14,005 bases of DNA from Alphaproteobacteria bacterium (lineage in GTDB: Bacteria; Pseudomonadota; Alphaproteobacteria; UBA6615). The translations under genes were made by a program, and so were the position numbers. Under the pieces are notes generated by a model. It was given only the letters and a program-made list of their open reading frames with translations, was not told the DNA's origin and did no database searches. The stretch is from positions 1-14,005 of the forward strand of contig JABDJY010000358.1 in assembly GCA_013003285.1 (NCBI GenBank). The letters run 5' to 3'. Each line of letters begins with the position of its first letter. Within the stretch, counting starts at the first letter, position 1. Of this stretch, positions 6,050 to 12,264 are shown piece by piece.

Positions 6050-7789
6050 ATGAGCGTTACTGACTTGGCCGCCAAAGACGCCGACTGGGCGCGCCGCCGA
6101 AACTCGGCGCTGCGGGTCTTTCCGCTGATCACATTGGCATTGTTCTTAGGCCCGGTGGCGGCCGGCTTGATCGGCACCATGTTGCCGGCCTTCGGCTATC
6201 TGCCGGCGCTCGGCGGCGAGACCCTGTCCTGGGCGCCCTGGCGCAGCCTGCTGGCGGCGCCGGGCTTGGGCGAATCGGTCCGCCTATCCTTCGTCAGCGG
6301 GCTCGCCACGACAGTTGTGGCGCTGACGGTGGTAATCCTGTTCTGCGCCGCCTGGCATGGCACACAAGGCTTCGCCCGGATCCAGCGCCTATTGTCGCCC
6401 CTGCTGTCAGTCCCCCATGTCACGGTGGCGTTCGGCCTGGCCTTCGTGCTGGCGCCGAGCGGTTGGATATTACGTCTGGTCTCGCCCTGGGCGACCGGCC
6501 TCGAGCGGCCGCCGGACATCATCATCGCCCAGGACCCGGCGGGTCTGACCCTCATCGCCGGCCTGGCGATCAAGGAAATTCCCTTCCTGTTCCTGATGAC
6601 CCTGGCCGCCATCGGCCAGGTCGACGCCGCGCGCACCCGCACCATGGCGCGCACCCTGGGCTACGGCCCCATCGCCGCCTGGCTCAAGACGGTGTTCCCG
6701 CAAGTCTACCCGCAGATCCGCCTGCCGGTCTTCGCCGTGCTGGCCTATGCGGTCTCGGTGGTCGATGTGGCCATCGTGCTGGCGCCAACAACCCCGCCGC
6801 CGCTGGCGGTGCAATTGGTGCGCTGGTTCAACGACCCCGAACTGGCCATGCGCTTCGTGGCGTCGGCCGGGGCGATCCTGCAGCTCGCGATTGTCGCCGC
6901 CGCGCTGCTCGCCTGGTGGATCGGTGAAAGGCTGGTGATCTGCCTGGGCAAGCGCTGGATCCGCACCGGGTGGCGCTGGCGGCGCGATATCTGGCTGCGC
7001 CGCGCCGCCGCCATCGCCCTGATCGGCGGCTTCGCCATCGCCTTTTTCAGCCTGCTCTCCATGGCGCTGTGGTCGGTCGCCGGGCGCTGGCGCTTTCCCG
7101 CGGGCCTGCCCGACAGTATCAGCCTGGGGACCTGGGTCGACAATGCCGACCGGCTGACCGCGGCCGGCTGGAATACGCTGAGCGTCGGCCTCGCCGCCGC
7201 GGCCGTGGCGCTGGTGTTCGCCGTTGGCTGCCTGGAGAACGAGGCGCGCTTCGGCCGGCGGGCGACCAACCGGGCTCTGCTCCTGCTCTACCTGCCCCTG
7301 CTGGTGCCTCAGGTGGCGTTTCTGTTCGGCGCGCAGATCATGCTGATCGTCCTCAATATCGATGGCAGCTGGTTTGCCGTGGCGTGGAGCCATCTGGTGT
7401 TTGTGCTGCCTTACGTCTTTCTGTCCCTGGCCGACCCCTACCGGTCGTGGGACGACCGCTATGCCCGCACCGCGCTGTGCCTGGGCGCCGGACCGTGGCG
7501 GGTGCTGCGCTGCGTTAAACTGCCCATGTTATTGCGCCCGATCCTGGTCGCCGTGGCGGTTGGGTTCGCGGTCAGCGTCGGTCTGTACCTGCCCACGCTT
7601 TTTGCTGGCGCCGGCCGCTTCGACACGCTGACCACCGACGCGGTCAGCTTAGCGGCCAGCGGCAACCGGCGGATCATCGGCGCCTATGCGCTGATGCAAA
7701 TGCTGCTGCCGTTTCTGGCCTTCGCCCTGGCCGCCGCGGTGCCGGCCTGGATGTTCCGCCACCGGCGCGGGTTGCGGGTCACGCATTAG
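6050..7789 (+). CDS. Double-domain ABC transporter permease, YnjC type
   Basis: A 579-residue inner-membrane permease made of two fused BPD-type halves. Each half carries an EAA loop, the contact site for the ATPase: around 199-220 (MARTLGYGPIAAWLKTVFPQ) and around 472-493 (ARTALCLGAGPWRVLRCVKL). Both have the usual central glycine and a following proline, so it appears competent to dock an ATPase. The architecture matches YnjC and FbpB-like permeases and pairs naturally with the YnjB-type binding protein at 4030-5238. The start lies 3 bases after the TauE/SafE stop without a clear Shine-Dalgarno sequence, so coupled translation is likely. No ATP-binding subunit follows: the next gene is a zeta-class GST. 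The ATPase must be encoded elsewhere or shared with another transporter, or the system is incomplete. Confidence 0.86.
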   Translation: MSVTDLAAKDADWARRRNSALRVFPLITLALFLGPVAAGLIGTMLPAFGYLPALGGETLSWAPWRSLLAAPGLGESVRLSFVSGLATTVVALTVVILFCAAWHGTQGFARIQRLLSPLLSVPHVTVAFGLAFVLAPSGWILRLVSPWATGLERPPDIIIAQDPAGLTLIAGLAIKEIPFLFLMTLAAIGQVDAARTRTMARTLGYGPIAAWLKTVFPQVYPQIRLPVFAVLAYAVSVVDVAIVLAPTTPPPLAVQLVRWFNDPELAMRFVASAGAILQLAIVAAALLAWWIGERLVICLGKRWIRTGWRWRRDIWLRRAAAIALIGGFAIAFFSLLSMALWSVAGRWRFPAGLPDSISLGTWVDNADRLTAAGWNTLSVGLAAAAVALVFAVGCLENEARFGRRATNRALLLLYLPLLVPQVAFLFGAQIMLIVLNIDGSWFAVAWSHLVFVLPYVFLSLADPYRSWDDRYARTALCLGAGPWRVLRCVKLPMLLRPILVAVAVGFAVSVGLYLPTLFAGAGRFDTLTTDAVSLAASGNRRIIGAYALMQMLLPFLAFALAAAVPAWMFRHRRGLRVTH

Positions 7790-7859
7790 CTTGACCTGCC
7801 GGTTCTCAAAGGGCCAACTGCGGCCAACAAGATCACAACAAAATCCTAGGGAGATATTA

Positions 7860-8510
7860 ATGAAACTGTACGGCTATTGGCGTTCGCTCGCCGCCTTTCG
7901 GGTGCGCATCGCGCTCAACCTCAAGGGCATCGACTATGAGGGTGAATCGATGGATCTGATCAAGGGCGATCAGTTCAGCGATGCCTACCGCAAGATCAAC
8001 CCGCAGATGGTGGTGCCGGCCCTGGTCGACGGCGACACGGTGCTGACCCAGTCCATGGCGATCTTGGAATATCTCGACGAGGTGCATCCCGAACCGGCGC
8101 TGTTGCCGGCCGATCCGGTGGGCCGGGCGCGAGTGCGCTCGATCTGTCAGATCACCGTGGCCGACACACACCCGCTGGTGGTGCCGCGTATCCGTAAATA
8201 TATCACCCAGGATCTCGGCCATAGCGAGGACGAACTCACCGCCTGGATCCACCACTGGATCACCGCCGGCCTGGCCGCCATGGAAGAAATGGTCGCCGAC
8301 AATCCGGCCACCGGCACCTACTGCCATGGCGACAGCCTGACCATGGCCGATCTCTGTCTGGTGCCGCAATTCGGCGCGGCGCGGCTGTTCGGTGTCGATA
8401 CGGCGGCCTACCCCACCCTGCAGCGCATCTTCGAAGCGTGCATGAAGGTGCCGGCCGTGTTCGACGCCAGACCGCAGGCCCAACCTGATTTTCCCGAAGA
8501 GATGAAATGA
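7860..8510 (+). CDS. maiA: Zeta-class glutathione S-transferase, maleylacetoacetate isomerase-like
   Basis: A 216-residue GST of the zeta class. The N-terminal thioredoxin-like domain shows KLYGYWRSLAAFRVRIALNL and, around residues 42-70, the glutathione-binding NPQMVVPAL and TQSMAILEYL. The all-helical C-terminal domain follows, with the family-typical MADLCLVPQ. MaiA isomerises maleylacetoacetate to fumarylacetoacetate in tyrosine/homogentisate degradation. In characterised zeta GSTs the catalytic motif is SSC or STAS just before RVRIAL. Here it is S9-L10-A11-A12, so only the first serine remains and activity may differ. No hmgA or fahA gene is present in the window. The ATG at 7860 follows GGGAG with good spacing; the 70-base leader contains TTGACC (7791-7796) but no clear -10. 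The symbol is given by family resemblance. Confidence 0.78.
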   Translation: MKLYGYWRSLAAFRVRIALNLKGIDYEGESMDLIKGDQFSDAYRKINPQMVVPALVDGDTVLTQSMAILEYLDEVHPEPALLPADPVGRARVRSICQITVADTHPLVVPRIRKYITQDLGHSEDELTAWIHHWITAGLAAMEEMVADNPATGTYCHGDSLTMADLCLVPQFGAARLFGVDTAAYPTLQRIFEACMKVPAVFDARPQAQPDFPEEMK

Positions 8511-8935
8511 CCGAACTCACGATCCCGTCGCGTAAACTGACCCATGATGGGGTACGACGGCTGATTGATGCCGCCGTCGACAAGGCGAACGAATTGGGGG
8601 TGCCGGTCGGTATCGCCATCGCCGGCGACGGCGCGCGCATAGTTGGCTATCTATTGATGGATGGCGCCCGCCCGCTGGCCCAGGAATCGGCCTCGGCCAA
8701 GGCAATGACCGCAGCCAGTCACCGCATGCCGACCCACAAGATTCCCTATGATGTGGGCATGGGCCTGTCGGTAACGACGCAAGGCAAGGTAATCCCCTTG
8801 CGCGGCGGTTTGCCCATCGTCATCGACGGCCATTGCGTTGGCGGCATCGGCTGCGGATCGGGCACCGGCGAGGAAGACGAAGTTATCGCCCGCGCCGCCC
8901 TGGCGGCTATTGGCGCAGAAAACCCCGAGGCGTAG
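8507..8935 (+). CDS. GlcG/HbpS-family protein (DUF336)
   Basis: A 142-residue protein of the GlcG/HbpS family (COG3193). The typical pattern is visible: a helix with AAVDKANELGVPVGIAI (22-38), ESASAKAMTAA (60-70), and the glycine-rich RGGLPIVIDGHCVGGIGCGS followed by acidic residues and ARAAL. Members include the heme-binding HbpS of Streptomyces, the glycolate-operon protein GlcG, and accessory proteins beside dehydratases and oxidoreductases; a single biochemical role is not established. The start codon overlaps the stop of the GST gene (ATGA, 8507-8510), so the two proteins are made by coupled translation and probably act in the same process. No signal peptide is present, which argues for a cytoplasmic role. 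Confidence 0.82.
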   Translation: MTELTIPSRKLTHDGVRRLIDAAVDKANELGVPVGIAIAGDGARIVGYLLMDGARPLAQESASAKAMTAASHRMPTHKIPYDVGMGLSVTTQGKVIPLRGGLPIVIDGHCVGGIGCGSGTGEEDEVIARAALAAIGAENPEA

Positions 8936-8986
8936 GTCTCTCGAAGAACAACAAACTGTCGTAAAAATCTGTGAAGCGACGTTCGC

Positions 8987-9000
8987 CGTGCTAATGCACG
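8987..9000 (+). repeat. Small hairpin in the tail of the GST-GlcG unit
   Basis: CGTGC, TAAT loop, GCACG. A perfect 5-base stem in the 159-base gene-free stretch 8936-9094. No U-tract follows, so it is not a terminator by itself; it lies upstream of the strong terminator hairpin. That stretch otherwise holds only the repeat-like segment and the terminator. Confidence 0.35.
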
Positions 9001-9017
9001 ACGATTCGCCCTACAGA

Positions 9018-9064
9018 CCCTCACCCGCTCACTTCGTTCGCCACCCTCTCCCGTCGGGAGAGGG
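9018..9064 (+). repeat. Repeat-like CCCTCACCC...CCCTCTCCC segment
   Basis: The segment starts CCCTCACCC, runs through CGCTCACTTCGTTCGCCA and ends in the CCCTCTCCC/GGGAGAGGG stem. This wording is characteristic of short dispersed intergenic palindromic elements found in many copies in proteobacterial genomes. Only one copy is in this window, so its repeated nature is from general knowledge, not shown here. Confidence 0.5.
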
Positions 9065-9070
9065 TTTTTT
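9044..9070 (+). terminator. Rho-independent terminator after the GlcG-type gene
   Basis: A perfect 9-base stem, CCCTCTCCC (9044-9052) and GGGAGAGGG (9056-9064), with a 3-base loop and six T residues directly after it (9065-9070). It is oriented to stop transcription from the GST-GlcG unit. Read from the minus strand the stem is not followed by a T-run, so it should not work well for the pirin operon that converges on it. Confidence 0.88.
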
Positions 9071-9094
9071 ACCTCACAGAAATAAGAGGGTGCT

Positions 9095-9799
9095 TCAGCG
9101 CAGATCAAACAGGATGAATTCGGCGTCTTCGCCGCCGGTGGCGGTGATCTCGACCGAGGCTTCGTCGGCGATAGCCGCGCCGTCGCCAGCATTGAGCGCC
9201 GTGCCGTTAACCGTCACCGCGCCGCGGGCGAGCTGAACCCAGGCTTGCCGACCCGTCTCTAGCGGGTGGCTGACCGTGTCGCCGTCGCCCAGTACAGACG
9301 CGTAGAGCGCGGCGTTCTGGTGAATGCGGAGCGACCCATCGCGACCGTCCGGCGAGACAATCACCCGCAGCTTGCCGCGTTTATCCTCGGCGCTGAACAG
9401 CTTCTGCTCATAGCCCGGCTCGATGCCGGCGCGCTCGGGCATCACCCAGATCTGGAAGAAATGCGCCGGCGCCGCGTCCGATGCATTGTACTCGCTGTGC
9501 ATGATGCCGGTGCCGGCGCTCATGCGTTGCACCTCGCCTTCGCCAATGACCATCTCGTTGCCCAGCGTGTCGCGATGCTTCAGCGCGCCTTCCAGCACAT
9601 AGGAGATGATCTCCATGTCGCGGTGGCCGTGCGTGCCGAACCCGCCCGCCGGCGCGATGGTGTCTTCGTTGATCACCCGCAGATCGCTGACCCCCATATG
9701 CTCGGGGTCGTGATAGTCGGCGAAGGAAAAGCTGTGGCGGCTCTTGAGCCAATCGAACTCGGCGAGACCGCGCTCGCCGCCGGGGCGTAGGGTAATCAT
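9095..9799 (-). CDS. Pirin family protein (YhhW-like)
   Basis: A 234-residue bicupin of the pirin family. The N-terminal cupin has the complete metal set known from E. coli YhhW: H57 and H59 in GTHGHRDME, and H101 and E103 in GIMHSEYN, at the same residue numbers as YhhW. The length is also the usual one. YhhW has quercetin 2,3-dioxygenase activity in vitro, but the physiological substrate of bacterial pirins is unknown. The start, with AAAGGTG a few bases upstream, lies 32 bases after the doxX gene on the same strand, so the two form an operon. The divergent LysR gene beyond doxX is the usual regulator in this arrangement. The first residues, MITLRPGGERG, fit the family start. Confidence 0.9.
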   Translation of the reverse strand: MITLRPGGERGLAEFDWLKSRHSFSFADYHDPEHMGVSDLRVINEDTIAPAGGFGTHGHRDMEIISYVLEGALKHRDTLGNEMVIGEGEVQRMSAGTGIMHSEYNASDAAPAHFFQIWVMPERAGIEPGYEQKLFSAEDKRGKLRVIVSPDGRDGSLRIHQNAALYASVLGDGDTVSHPLETGRQAWVQLARGAVTVNGTALNAGDGAAIADEASVEITATGGEDAEFILFDLR

Positions 9800-9831
9800 G
9801 ATTGCACCTTTCTACAGACTATATGTTGCCG

Positions 9832-10299
9832 TCAAAATTCGCGGCCGAGACGCGCGTCGAGCGAATAGCGCCCACCGCCGCGCAGGACGAAACCGAGGGC
9901 GACGAGACCCCAAAACAGCGGATATTCATAACCGCCGCCGGTCCAGAAGAACCCGTTGGCCAAATGGACCTGGAACACGGCGACCGCCATCAGCACGGTA
10001 ATCGCCAACGCCGCCGGCCGGGTCAACAGGCCGAGCGCGAGAAACAGGCCACCGAAGAATTCGGTCAGGCCGGCAAGCACCGCCGCCGCCAGCGCCGGCT
10101 CGATGCCGATCTGGGCAAAAAACCCAGCGGTGCCCGATAGGCCGCCGCCGCCGAATAGACCAAACAGCTTTTGCGCGCCATGGGGCATCAACAACAGTCC
10201 GGCCGTCACGCGGATCAGCGGTTCGCCGAACACGCTCAGACGCTCATGGATGTCCCCCAGGACAGGTATGATCGGTTGGGTTTGGGTCGTGTCGCTCAT
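9832..10299 (-). CDS. DoxX family membrane protein
   Basis: A 155-residue membrane protein with four hydrophobic segments. It opens with a soluble N-terminal arm of about 25 residues and then the DoxX signature around RVTAGLLLMPHGAQKLFG. A glycine-rich loop (GLFGGGGLSGTAGFF) and LTEFFGGLFLALGLLTRP follow, as in the DoxX/YphA/SURF4-like group. Members are linked to thiol and redox stress systems but their activity is not settled. GGAGGT (10306-10311, read on the minus strand) is a strong ribosome-binding site 7 bases before the ATG. It is the first gene of the doxX-pirin operon and is transcribed away from the LysR gene. Confidence 0.88.
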   Translation of the reverse strand: MSDTTQTQPIIPVLGDIHERLSVFGEPLIRVTAGLLLMPHGAQKLFGLFGGGGLSGTAGFFAQIGIEPALAAAVLAGLTEFFGGLFLALGLLTRPAALAITVLMAVAVFQVHLANGFFWTGGGYEYPLFWGLVALGFVLRGGGRYSLDARLGREF

Positions 10300-10433
10300 C
10301 TCGAAACCTCCAATGGCAATTATGTCGCCGGCCCGGATTGTGGCCGTGTTGGAGATATGGTCCGCAGAAATTGGTTTATAATAACTCGGAATCGAATAAT
10401 ATTATCCCTGATTAGTGGACAATGGGAGAAACC
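10300..10433. promoter_or_regulatory. Divergent control region between doxX-pirin and the LysR gene
   Basis: A 134-base intergenic region whose part near 10371-10405 is AT-rich, in contrast to the GC-rich surroundings. It contains a perfect palindrome ATAATATTAT (10396-10405) and, on the + strand, TATAAT (10377-10382), which matches a -10 consensus. I do not see a good -35 at the normal distance. LysR proteins usually bind a partly symmetrical T-N11-A site between divergent genes; the AT-rich block is the likely operator. Confidence 0.5.
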
Positions 10434-11366
10434 ATGGATCGCTTAGGGGAAATGGAAATATTCGCCGCCGTGGCCGAGCAGGGCAGCTTCACCGCCGCCG
10501 CCCGTCATCTCGGTGTCTCGACCTCGGCCGTGAGCAAATATGTCATCGCCCTGGAAGACCGGCTGGGCGTGCGTCTGCTCAACCGCACGACGCGGCGGCT
10601 CAGCCTGACCGAGGCCGGCCGCGGTTTCCGCGAATGGTGCGAGCGCATCGCCGCCGATGTCAGCGAAGCCGAGCATTCGGTCGCCAGCCTGCAGACGGAG
10701 CCGCGCGGCGTGTTGCGGGTCAACGCGCCGATGTCCTTCGGGCAACTCCATCTGGGGCCGGTCCTGTCGGATTTTCTCGATCGCTATCCACGGGTTCAGG
10801 TGGACATTACGATGACCGACCGGCGCATCGATATTGTCGAGGAAGGCTACGACATCGCCATTCGCATTGGCGCCTTGGCCGATTCCAGCCTGGTGACACG
10901 CACCCTGGCAACATCGCGGCGGGTGGTTTGTGCCGCGCCTTCCTATTTGGCCCGTCATGGTATCCCACAAACACCCGACGAGTTGGCGGGGCATAATTGC
11001 CTCGGCCACGGGTCGATACGCAATGCCGAGGAATGGCGGTTCACCGGGCCCGAGGGCGAAAGGGTGGTACGCGCCGCCGGCACACTGGCGGTCAATAATG
11101 GCGATATGCTGCGGCTCGCCGCCCTGGCCGGCACGGGTCTGGCGTTGTTGCCGACCTTCATCGTCGGGCCTGATCTGGCGCGTGGGCAGTTACGCGCATT
11201 GCTGCGCGATTACGAGTCGCCTGCAGATCCGATCAGCGCGGTTTATGCCGCCGGCCGGCCGGTCGCCGCCAAGGTGCGCGCCTTCATCGATCACCTGGTC
11301 GCCTGCTTCGGCGATGCGCCCTATTGGGACGAAGGCATCGACGACGATTGGGCGCCCGGCGATTAG
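10434..11366 (+). CDS. LysR-family transcriptional regulator
   Basis: A 310-residue LysR regulator. The N-terminal helix-turn-helix reads MEIFAAVAEQGSFTAAARHL, then STSAVSKYVIALEDRLGVRL with the typical NRTTRRLSLTEAG wing. The effector domain begins with RGVLRVNAPMSFGQLHL and contains DIAIRIGALADSSLV, placing it in the CrgA/YhjC-like subgroup that often controls redox enzymes. The ATG at 10434 is preferred over the one at 10422: GGGAGA lies 4-10 bases before it, and MDRLGEMEIF is the usual family start. It is divergent from the doxX-pirin operon, a common arrangement, and probably regulates that operon and itself. Its stop codon (TAG, 11364-11366) overlaps the stop of the converging aldolase gene. 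Confidence 0.92.
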   Translation: MDRLGEMEIFAAVAEQGSFTAAARHLGVSTSAVSKYVIALEDRLGVRLLNRTTRRLSLTEAGRGFREWCERIAADVSEAEHSVASLQTEPRGVLRVNAPMSFGQLHLGPVLSDFLDRYPRVQVDITMTDRRIDIVEEGYDIAIRIGALADSSLVTRTLATSRRVVCAAPSYLARHGIPQTPDELAGHNCLGHGSIRNAEEWRFTGPEGERVVRAAGTLAVNNGDMLRLAALAGTGLALLPTFIVGPDLARGQLRALLRDYESPADPISAVYAAGRPVAAKVRAFIDHLVACFGDAPYWDEGIDDDWAPGD

Positions 11367-12166
11367 CCCAGTTCGAGTTCACGGAACGCCTCGGCTTCGC
11401 GCCGCGCGCCGTCGAGTAGGAACTTGGTGTCCATGCCGCCGAACCAAACTGGGGCCGCGCCCATCTTGATGTAGCGCGCCGCGATCTCCAGATTGCCGAT
11501 GCCGGCGAACAATACCGGCGTATTGTGCTTCTGGCCGGCGGCGATCACGGCGGCGAACGCCTCCGCCGTAATGTCGTGATCGTGCTGGCCGGCAACCCCC
11601 AGATCGATGGTCAAATCGTTGGTGCCGATCAAGACCGCGTCGATGCCGTCGACGGCGGCGATGGCTTCGGCATTCGCGACCCCGCGTTTCGATTCGATCA
11701 TGGCGATCAGCATAGTCTCGTTATTGGCCGCATCGACCAGATCGGCCAGGGGCATGGTGGCATAGCCGGTATGGACGGTGAGGCCCGAGATCGAGCGTCG
11801 GCCCAGGGGCGGGAAACGCACATGGTGGGCAAGCTCTTCGGCCTGCTCGCCGGTTTCCACATCGGGTACGATGAGGCCGAGCGCACCGCAATCGAGCGCG
11901 CGGGCGATTTCCAGCTGATTATGGCCGCGGATGCGCACCATGGGGGTGATGCCGATTGTCAGGGCCGCGCCCAGAATCTGCGCCGTCGCGTCGCCATCGA
12001 TCGGGCAATGCTGGGCATCCACATAGAAGGCGTCATGGCCGGCCGTCTTGGCGATCATGGCGGCATCCACGGTGCGCGCCAGGCGGAAGCTGATCAACGA
12101 ACAGCGCTCGCCGGCAAGCACCTTATGTTTGAAATTATTGCGGGCGTAGGGGGATGTGTCGTTCAT
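11363..12166 (-). CDS. HpcH/HpaI-family aldolase
   Basis: A 267-residue class II pyruvate-type aldolase. The four catalytic or metal positions of E. coli HpcH/HpaI are present: H53 (DAQHCPID), R78 (PMVRI), E158 (AMIESKRG) and D184 (GTNDLTIDLG), with spacing nearly the same as H45, R70, E149 and D175. The family cleaves or forms 2-keto-hydroxy acids (2-keto-4-hydroxyhept-2-ene-1,7-dioate, 2-keto-3-deoxy sugar acids, citramalyl- or malyl-CoA-like substrates). The exact substrate cannot be told. A longer frame exists, but the ATG at 12166 is chosen because GGAGGA lies just upstream and the extra 39 residues have no family similarity. It is divergent from the acyl-CoA racemase gene, and its stop codon overlaps that of the LysR gene. 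Confidence 0.87.
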   Translation of the reverse strand: MNDTSPYARNNFKHKVLAGERCSLISFRLARTVDAAMIAKTAGHDAFYVDAQHCPIDGDATAQILGAALTIGITPMVRIRGHNQLEIARALDCGALGLIVPDVETGEQAEELAHHVRFPPLGRRSISGLTVHTGYATMPLADLVDAANNETMLIAMIESKRGVANAEAIAAVDGIDAVLIGTNDLTIDLGVAGQHDHDITAEAFAAVIAAGQKHNTPVLFAGIGNLEIAARYIKMGAAPVWFGGMDTKFLLDGARREAEAFRELELG

Positions 12167-12264
12167 GGTCGCGGTTTCCTCCGGCGGTGGCGCGACCGAG
12201 CTAGTCTGGGCCCGCGCGATTGTTATACTGCGGCCATAATAACCGTCTCGGGGAGAACGACACC
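12167..12264. promoter_or_regulatory. Divergent promoter region, aldolase and racemase genes
   Basis: A 98-base region separating two outward-facing genes, so it must hold promoters for both. On the + strand TATACT (12224-12229) resembles a -10 box, with no convincing -35 seventeen bases before it. On the minus strand TATTAT lies close by. Ribosome-binding sites are clear on both sides: GGAGGA for the aldolase (minus) and GGGAG at 12251-12255 region for the racemase. No strong operator palindrome is seen. Confidence 0.4.

Noticed and set aside
6470..7393. A 307-codon open frame on the minus strand inside the permease
   Set aside because: Long but rich in Gln, Gly, Arg and His with no recognisable fold, as expected for the complement of a GC-rich membrane-protein gene whose own frame has two clear EAA loops.
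7791..7819. Sigma-70 promoter before the zeta GST gene (TTGACC)
   Set aside because: The -35-like hexamer is there but nothing resembling a -10 box lies 16-18 bases downstream, so it was mentioned only in the gene entry.
8936..9094. CRISPR or attachment site in the gene-free stretch
   Set aside because: No regularly spaced repeats and no tRNA or integrase nearby; the stretch is explained by a small hairpin, a repeat-like segment and a terminator.
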